DNA of 64,000 nt from Pseudoips prasinana (taxonomy: Eukaryota; Arthropoda; Insecta; Lepidoptera; Nolidae), in the NCBI GenBank assembly GCA_951640165.1, contig OX621265.1, forward strand, positions 17,187,001-17,251,000. Direction: 5' to 3'. The notes beneath the pieces were generated by a model that did not search any database, was not told where the DNA came from, and worked only from the letters and a program-made list of their open reading frames with translations. Position numbers and translations under genes: made by a program. The number at the start of each line of letters is the position of its first letter. Within the stretch, counting starts at the first letter, position 1. Shown one piece after another: positions 57,375 through 64,000 of the stretch.

Positions 57375-57690
57375 TCGGTTACTTTGGTTCGCATGCGGAT
57401 CTCAGCATTTTTTATTCGATCTCGCAAGTTACCGACCGACATAGCCCGAAGACTTGCCAACCTGAAGTGGCAGTGGGCGGGGCACATTGCATGTAGAGCC
57501 GATGGCCGATGGGGCAGAATAGTTCTCGAGTGGCAACCACGAACGTGAGGAAGATGGACCGTTGATTTTGTGAGGGTCGCTGGAAGTCTCTGGATGTGGG
57601 TAGCGCAAGACCGGCAATTGTGGAGATCTTTGGGGGAGGACTTTGTCCAGCAGTACAGGTCTTTCGGCCGATATGATAACGCTACACACG
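57375..57690 (+). mobile_element. RTE fragment with inverted 5' part
   Basis: From about 57430 the + strand reads TDIARRLANLKWQWAGHIAC, RADGRWGRIVLEWQPRT and on to tttcggccgatatgataacg, the RTE 3' end in sense. From 57375 to about 57428 the same element's preceding codons are present in antisense (minus strand LRDRIKNAEIRMRTKVTDK). Both halves share ACCGAC at the switch. Confidence 0.82.
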
Positions 57691-57719
57691 GAGTCAATAA
57701 TCCAAAGATTTATCTCGAG

Positions 57720-58940
57720 ATAGACATTATTAGCAAAGAATAAAATAATAGGTATCTTTTATGAAGTATTAATTTTTTCAGTTTTACAAATACTTTATTA
57801 ATAGCATCTTAGGTACAAAATCATAAAACAATAATTAACTCTGTTTAAGAACTATTTAACCACAGATAAAACCACTGGTAATGTAAGACTATTCGTCACT
57901 AATATCCATATTGCTTGAATCATCATCTCTGTCTGTGCAGCTTGAGGAGTCAGAATCTTGCAAATTAAAAATAAATTGGTCCATCTCTTCATCAACGATT
58001 CGTGATGACAATATTCATTTTCAATAGTTTGTACATGTTTGTCGCAGTTAACCTATTTTTCTACAGAGAATTCGGCAAATAACTGTTCCAGTGTATTTTT
58101 CTTTTTGTTCAGCTGTCCTTTGATATCCCCCCAAAAAAATTCGATCGGGTTCAAGTCTGAGTGATATGGAGGCAGTCTTAAGACCTCATGACTTGCCGCC
58201 TTTAAAATTTCATCTATTTTGTAAATATTTTCTGCTCCGTGTTGTTTGATTAAGTTCAATAAATCGCATTTTCTTAAAGATGTATCAAATTTAACATTGT
58301 GTCTTTGTAGCCAGGTCTGCATGATGGCTTTTGTGGATGTCATCGTAGGCTTTTTGTCGTATGCGGCATTATCCATAACAATAACCGAGTTTGGCGGTAA
58401 ATTTGGCAATAGGTTTTCTCTAGTCCATTTGCTGAAGTTTACAAAATTCATATCGCTATGATAATCTCCAGTTTTGCTTTTAGATTTAAAAATTAAAAGA
58501 GCTCCACCGATTCAACGTGGCCCTTTGGCAATATGCAACAGCACCCTTCGTTCTTCATTGGATTGCCAACACGCCGGTACATTTAATGACGAATTGACAT
58601 ATGTTTAATCAAGGTAAACGATATTTCTTTGATCTCTCCTGTGCTTCTTTATCCTTTTAAGATAACGCCACCGCCACAATACGATGTTTGGTTGTTCAGT
58701 CAGTAATTTTCTTTTCGATTGACATTTCTTAAATCGAAAGCCAAGTTTATGAATCAATGTTCTCAAATATTCTCGGCCACAATTTAAAATTCCTTCTTTT
58801 TTGAGTTTCGCATTCAAAATTTTTAATGTAGGAACCTTCTTATATGCCGTATAAAATTGAGAAGAAGATGAAGTACACTTTATTGCATAAAAATATAAAC
58901 AGTACAATATGCGTAGAACATTATTTTGCAATTGGCCGCC
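57720..58940 (-). pseudogene. Tc1/mariner-superfamily transposase with wide D-E spacing
   Basis: Minus strand 58931-58605: VPTLKILNAKLKKEGILNCG, REYLRTLIHKLGFRFKK, then NIVYLD followed by a stop where the family has E in the first catalytic block (YLDETYV). Then NVPACWQSNEERRVLLHIAK and, at 58451-58053, NSVIVMDNAAYD with the second Asp and LPPYHSDLNPIEFFWGDIKG with the Glu. About 76 residues lie between second Asp and Glu, far more than the 34-41 of classic Tc1 or mariner. This recalls the DD82E (Sailor-like) group, but assignment is by spacing only. Terminal repeats were not identified. Confidence 0.75.
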
Positions 58941-59131
58941 TTATCACTAAAAGCGACCTCATCCAGGCAACCTATTTGCGTTGGATGGACCAGAATTTAA
59001 TATCAATGGATATTGGTAGCAAAAGGTGTACGAATTTATTGGAAATAAGAAAAGATAGCTTACGTATATATACGTAAGAATAATACTTATATACTGTACT
59101 GTATAATGTAAATAAATAAATATATAAACCT

Positions 59132-59195
59132 AATTATACACACTTAAAAACTTATATGTAATAGTTTACATATAAGTTTTTATGTGTGTATAATT
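59132..59195. repeat. Snap-back palindrome with 30-bp arms
   Basis: Arms 59132-59161 and 59166-59195 pair with one mismatch. Loop tagt. It lies between the transposase relic and the 3' end of a LINE; AT-rich, so partly favoured by composition. Confidence 0.85.
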
Positions 59196-59214
59196 CAAAT
59201 ACAGTTTCAGCTGA

Positions 59215-61655
59215 TCCAAGTAAAGTCTCGGCGGCAACTAGATAAATTTAAATAATGTTCTTTGACCATACATTTAAAAGTTCTAAGTGACTGGGCGCGT
59301 CTTATTTTGATTAATTTGATAATATTGGTAATGCATTCCACAATCGGACAGCTTATATGCTGAAAGCTTTGTCAGTAAAATTTGTAGAATGACATGTCAT
59401 TTTAAGTCGTAAGTTCTCTGATGACCGCAAAAATCATGAATTATGTGTGTGAAGGAAAATAAATCGTTTTTTGAGATATTGCGGAGTAGACGGGATGAAC
59501 AGAATACTGTATAGAAGTGATAAAATATGAGTATTCCGACGAGGACGCATTGGTAGCCACTTGATAAATATGAAACGTATGCAAAAGTTATGCAGTCACT
59601 CAAGTTTATCAAGTTGTTCCTCCGTCAGATCAAGATAACTGGTGTCAGCATAGTCAAGGATAGGAAGAAGAAGGGACTGAGCAAGTGCAATCTTGGTAGC
59701 GGTTGGAGAAAGTTTCGCAGGCCTCTCAAGGAACTTGCAGAAGCAAATATCTTTTTGCTAACTTCTTGCATTTGAAAGCCCCACGATAAGGTATTGTCCA
59801 TAATAATACCCAAGTTCTTGACTCTGTCCGAAAAAGGTATAATAGTCCCGTCAAAAACCACAAGAGGAATCTGTGAATAGTCAATTTTTAAGAATTTTCG
59901 GGAACTGCCAACAATTATTACCTGTGACTTCGTAGAATTAACTGTTATACCGTATCTCATACTCCACTTACTAATACGTGACAAATCGGCATTGATAACT
60001 TCAATGACTTCAGACAACTTTTGAAGTGGTGCTTGGGAGTAAATTTGTAAATCATCTACATAAAGGTGGTAAGAGGAAATTAATTGATCAGAGATAGCAT
60101 TAATAAAAATATCAAAAAGTAAAGGTGATAAAACGCCGCCCTGTGGTACACCAGCACTAATACTACACCAGGAAGAGAAAGAATCTTCTATGCAAACACG
60201 TTGCAGGCGACCAAACAGGTAACTACGAAACCAGTCAATTACCGTTGGAGATATGTTAAGTGATCGTAAGATAGCCAGTAGAATATAAAAATCATTAGCG
60301 CCGAATGCATTGCTGAAGTCCAACAATGCAAGCACTGTCAGATTTCCATGTTCCATTCCTAACCTAATGTCTTCCGTAACATTGATCAGGGCTGTGGTGG
60401 AGATAGGATGAAAATCAGAAACTGACTTCAGATGGGATTTCTTGGGTATGGGTGTGATTTGGGTGTCCTTCCACAGACGTGGAAAAACGCCTTGGGAGAT
60501 GGAATAATTGAGGATGTGACAAAGTATGGGAAGGATGTCGTCAAGGATAGGTAAGATCATGTTACGGCTCACGCAATCACTTCCGATAGCGTTAGATGCG
60601 ATGGATAATACGTTCTTCTTAACATCACAAGCCAGAAATGGACTAAAGACAAACTGCGGATGATGAGGAGCCGGACAGGATGCTATATAATTCAATGTAC
60701 TAGTTTTTACTGTCCTATTAAAGTTGGACGATGCAGAGAAGTGCTGATTAAGCAATTTAAGGTCTAAATTTTTAGGAATGGCATCCTGTCGAGATTAAAA
60801 TTTTCCGATTCCCATAGATCTTAGAAATTTCCACACTTCTACTGGATCTCCGTTTTGAACGGACTCGTAAATATGCTGGCGTTGTGCATCTTTACACACA
60901 TTATTGCAGTGATTTCTAATGGAGACATATTTATTCCGATAATAATCGGTGTTGTGGGACTTAATTTTGGATTTCGCTGCCGCTTTTTTGTGAAGAAGTC
61001 TTTTGACGTCATCGGTAAGCCAAGGTGCAGGAAAATGCTTCAGTTTGATTGCCCGAATAGGTGCATGTCGGTCGTATAAGTTAATAATTGTAGAAGTGAA
61101 GTAATTAACCTTCTCATCAACGGTGTCAGAACTAAATAGTGGTGTCTAATCAATGTTATTAACATCGCGTCGAAGGTTACATAAATTCATGCCACCAAAA
61201 TTGCGCTGCAATAGGATATTAGGCTTAGGCTTAGGCGGCCTAATTTTGCATGACATTAATATAAAGTCATGGTGAGAAAAGGGCGTCAGCAGGACACTGT
61301 CTATGCTTCGCGACAATTTGGGGAGAAAAGATGAAGATAAGATCTAATAGAGAAGGGATAGAGGTAGGAAAATGATGCGTAGCATTTAGGGGAAGAATAG
61401 TTAAATTATTAGACTCAAGCAAAGATAAAAGACGAGAGGAGTGATTGTCAGCCTTTAAGAAGCAGGTATTAAAATCCCCCATGACTATGGTGTGACTGTA
61501 AGAAGGCAGGAGGTTTTCTAGAAGTTTTTCCAAAGAACAGAAGTAATTTACACGTAGAGAATGACTATAGTAAACACCAAGAAGTATTTTACGATAGTGA
61601 TGATCAATTTCTATAAAAAGATGCTCGCCAGCAGCTGATGCTGCATAAGATGTCT
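59215..61655 (-). pseudogene. LINE family K relic: endonuclease and RT, minus strand
   Basis: Minus-strand order: endonuclease (61655-61260: [57 protein letters not shown]); linker (61110-60790: YDRHAPIRAIKLKHFPAPWL, RQHIYESVQNGDPVEVWKFL). The RT frame of 376 codons (60755-59625) has NMILPILDDILPILCHI, GVFPRLWKDTQITPIPKKS, motif A LALLDFSNAFGAND, motif B AGVPQGGVLSPLLFDIFINA, motif C YHLYVDDLQIYS and NLGIIMDNTLSWGFQM. The C-terminal part continues in other frames to about 59215. Motif A and C Asp residues are kept, but stops break both ends. Confidence 0.83.
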
Positions 61656-61659
61656 GTTC

Positions 61660-63255
61660 ACTGTAACCTTAAATAAACCCATGTTATATGAGTCTGTTCC
61701 ACAGCTTAGCCGTGCGTATGATGAAAGAGGAAGCAGAACGCTTCGTACGGCATAATGGGATGTCAACAACATAGCGGTGGAGAGCCTCCCAACGCCTTCT
61801 AGTCCGATGAAAAAAGGGAGATAGACGGATAAGTTCATGGAGGTCTTCAGCGCATTCTCCATGAAACAGCCTGTAAAGAACCGATAGGCTTGCAACCTGA
61901 AGCCTATGATCCAAGTTTTGCAGCTTTTTACTTGTTAGGTCTCAATCGTCAATTATTCTGCGAGCGCGTCTGTCTATCGAATCCAAAAAGTCTAGCTGAT
62001 ACTTTGCGGAGCCGTGCCAAAGATGAGAGCAGTACTCCATGCAGGGTCGGAATTGAATTTGTATAGATTTAAAAGCTATTCCCTCGTGAAGTACCGTCTC
62101 ACCATATTAAGTTTACCATGCTTTTTGGCAGAGAGCTTAGCTTTGGGCTCGATGGACCGGCCGAAATTCAGGTCGCAAGATAAATTGACCCAATAAGTCT
62201 AGGTGATTGGATATCGGTCACATCACGGAATATAGGAGTCTGATAGAACGGGGTCTTCTTGGCGGAAAAAAGACTCGCCTGTTTTTGGTGGCGTTGAAAT
62301 CGATCCTGTTTACAATACCCCGATCAGATATAACCTGGAGGGTTGAGTTTATCCGTTCTACCATACTCTCTCTGAGAGAATTGAATGTGCTGATACTAGC
62401 CCGTGGATCAGATATGTAGCTCTCTAAAACTGTGCTGTCATCTGCGTACCCATAAATACCAGGTAAAAGCAGGTCATTAATGTGCAGCAAAACGAGCGTA
62501 GCTGAGAGAACAGATCCCTGAGGAATACCGGCATTAATGGCCTTGAGATCTGAAGAGCAGCGATCAACGACCACTCTTATAGACCGCCCAGTCAGGAAAT
62601 CCGAAATCCAGGTGCACAGGCCAGAAGGTAGTCCATATGATGGAAGCTTCTTGAGCAGACTATTATGCCAGACTCTATCGAAAGCCTTCGAGATGTCAAG
62701 CGAAACCGCTATGGCTTCACCGTGCTTCTCAACTGCTTCGCCCCTGAGGTGAGTCGCAAGCACTAGAAGATCTCTTGTAGATCAATTTCGACGAAAGCCG
62801 AACTGGCGATCACACAGAAGATGCTTGATGATTTCGGCGTTCAATACACGTTCCATAATCTTACAGAGTATGGAGGTGATTGCAATGGGTCTGTAATTCG
62901 ACGGGTCTGCACGACTACCCTTCTTGGGTATGGGTTGAACATTTGCAAGCTTCCATGATTTGGGTACACGACTCCATCTCAGAGAGAGCCGGAATAAGCG
63001 TGTGAGTATAGGGGACAACTCAGGTGCACACGACTTAAGCACTACCGCCAGGATCCCATCGGGCCACTGGCTTTACTCACATCTAGTCCACGCAGCACTT
63101 TTAGGACCTCTTTTTAATGTATGTGGACATCCGATATTTCGGAGCCACAATGAGGAATCTGTGGTGGAGGTTGGCTGCATGTATCTAGGGAAGAGTTGCT
63201 AGCGAAAAGGTTCGCGAGTAATTCCGCTTTCTCTATTGTATTGTGGGCCAGTGAT
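61660..63255 (-). pseudogene. Jockey-like LINE RT, minus strand
   Basis: Minus strand: SLAHNTIEKAELLANLFASN, then VLKSCAPELSPILTRLFRLS, WKLANVQPIPKKGSRADPSN, YRPIAITSILCKIMERVLN and CDRQFGFRRN (stop). Then motif A VSLDISKAFDRVWH, motif B NAGIPQGSVLSATLVLLHIN, motif C YGYADDSTVLES, and the thumb and C-terminal text at 62210-61684 (GRSIEPKAKLSAKKHGKLNM, ASLSVLYRLFHGECAEDLHE). Joins family K text on both sides. Confidence 0.82.
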
Positions 63256-63640
63256 CCGATTGACTTGAAGCCCGTATGCACGACTCCACCCACAAATTTT
63301 GGCAAAATCTGTATTTATGTAACTGACCGCAAAAGATAACCTATCTAGAGGAGTTTGGAAATATATTTGAAGGTCGTCAGCATAAAGGTGGTAGAAGGAG
63401 ACAAGTTGGTTAGAGATAGAATTTATAAAAATTGCAAAAGGCAAAGGAGATAAAACGCCACCCTGGTGAACGCCTGCAGTAGTGTTGCATCAAGAGGAAC
63501 GACTGTCATCGATATAAATAGACTGCCGGCGGCCAGACAGGTAACTACGAAACCAGTCAATGACCGTTGTAGATACGTCAAGAGAGCGCAAGATTCCAAG
63601 TAGTATGTCAAAATCATTATTGTGATTTTAATAGTAAAAA
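63256..63640 (-). pseudogene. LINE family K RT fragment, second copy
   Basis: Minus strand: SFAVSYINTDFAKICGWSRA, LYADDLQIYFQTPLD, GGVLSPLPFAIFINSISN and, upstream, VIDWF-SYLSGR-type text on to about 63640. Parallels 60300-59950 but is a separate copy. It joins the Jockey-like copy at about 63255. Confidence 0.75.
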
Positions 63641-63669
63641 TACGTTTAAAATGGTTTCATATGCAGTGA

Positions 63670-63935
63670 AAATAATATAATATAATAATATCTAGGGACA
63701 ATGTCACACAGATCATCCTAGCCCCAAACTAAGGATAGCTTGTACTATGAGTACCAGGCGACGATATACATACTTATATAGATAGATAAATACTTATATA
63801 CATAGAAAACATCCATGACTCAGAAACAAATATTCGTGCTCATCACACAAATATTTGCACTTACCGGGATTCGAACCCAGGACCACCAGCTTCGTAGGCA
63901 GGAGCACTACCAACTAGGCTACGGTGACCGTCAAA
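63670..63935 (-). mobile_element. tRNA-derived SINE of a second family, minus strand
   Basis: On the minus strand the head reads cggtcaccgtagcctagttg, then gtagtgctcctgcctacgaa and gctggtggtcctgggttcga, then atcccggtaag, with clear A and B boxes. The body follows: caaatatttgtgtgatgagc, acgaatatttgtttctgagt, cttatatataagta-like repeats, tactcatagtacaagctat, gtttggggctagg. No cloverleaf pairing was checked; the attached body marks it as a SINE, not a tRNA gene. Confidence 0.8.
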
Positions 63936-64000
63936 TGTGTGGATAGTCAGCCAAAACTTCAAGTTACAAAAAGGATGGCATAACGTTTCATCGGTAAGTC

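Noticed and set aside
63866..63932. tRNA-like sequence on the minus strand
   Set aside because: Attached to a SINE body (caaatatttgtgtgatgagc and on). The acceptor ends do not form a clear stem by eye.
1..64000. A novel protein-based defence or biosynthetic system
   Set aside because: All recognisable coding text is either FAR or transposon-derived. No cluster of unknown intact genes exists in this window.

Overview
The window is AT-rich, intron-containing and packed with transposable elements. It looks like nuclear DNA of a moth or butterfly. Three things point there: two fatty acyl-CoA reductase (FAR) genes with short split exons; tRNA-headed SINEs whose bodies match well-known lepidopteran repeats; and many non-LTR retrotransposon relics (RTE, R1, Jockey/CR1-like, I-like) plus BEL/Pao LTR elements of the types common in Lepidoptera. 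No bacterial, CRISPR, rRNA or functional tRNA features were seen. Everything comes from reading the sequence; no database search was run.

Host genes. Two FAR genes lie head-to-tail on the + strand. The upstream gene (here FAR-A) contributes only its last three coding exons (2903-3098, 3666-3866, 5665-5836 with stop). The downstream gene (FAR-B) contributes its first eight coding exons (30470-56770) and runs off the right edge. FAR-B carries the NAD(P)H-binding TGGSGFLG motif and the catalytic YTFTK motif. Its exon 8 ends one base into a codon, and the first FAR-A exon here begins with the two bases of a split codon, so the homologous junction has the same intron phase. The 347 codons seen in FAR-B plus the 189 seen in FAR-A add up to one normal FAR length. 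Intron 1 of FAR-B holds two decayed copies of exon 1. Introns 5 and 7 of FAR-B are swollen to about 9.0 and 13.6 kb by retrotransposons.

Layout. 1-1327: tandem mariner-derived unit. 2903-5836: FAR-A 3' end. 5993-11739: old BEL/Pao element with target-site duplications (TSDs). 11740-16872: non-LTR element broken by an RTE copy and a Jockey-like 3' fragment. 17.6-22.5 kb: LINE scraps and a Gypsy relic carrying a 2.1-kb foldback element. 22.6-26.0 kb: inverted-repeat DNA element with a tandemly amplified end and two SINEs. 26.2-29.1 kb: an RT-RNase H LINE relic. 30.1-56.8 kb: FAR-B with its intronic elements, including an uninterrupted 5'-truncated R1 ORF (44736-46397) inside a CR1/Jockey-like element, and a very young BEL/Pao copy with apparently identical LTRs (51190-56330). 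56.8-64.0 kb: LINE, Tc1/mariner-superfamily and SINE remnants in the FAR-B intron.

The pattern that ordinary annotation explains least is a set of local snap-back palindromes (15-32-bp arms, 4-11-bp loops). Several sit exactly where retrotransposon reading frames have lost or gained sequence.
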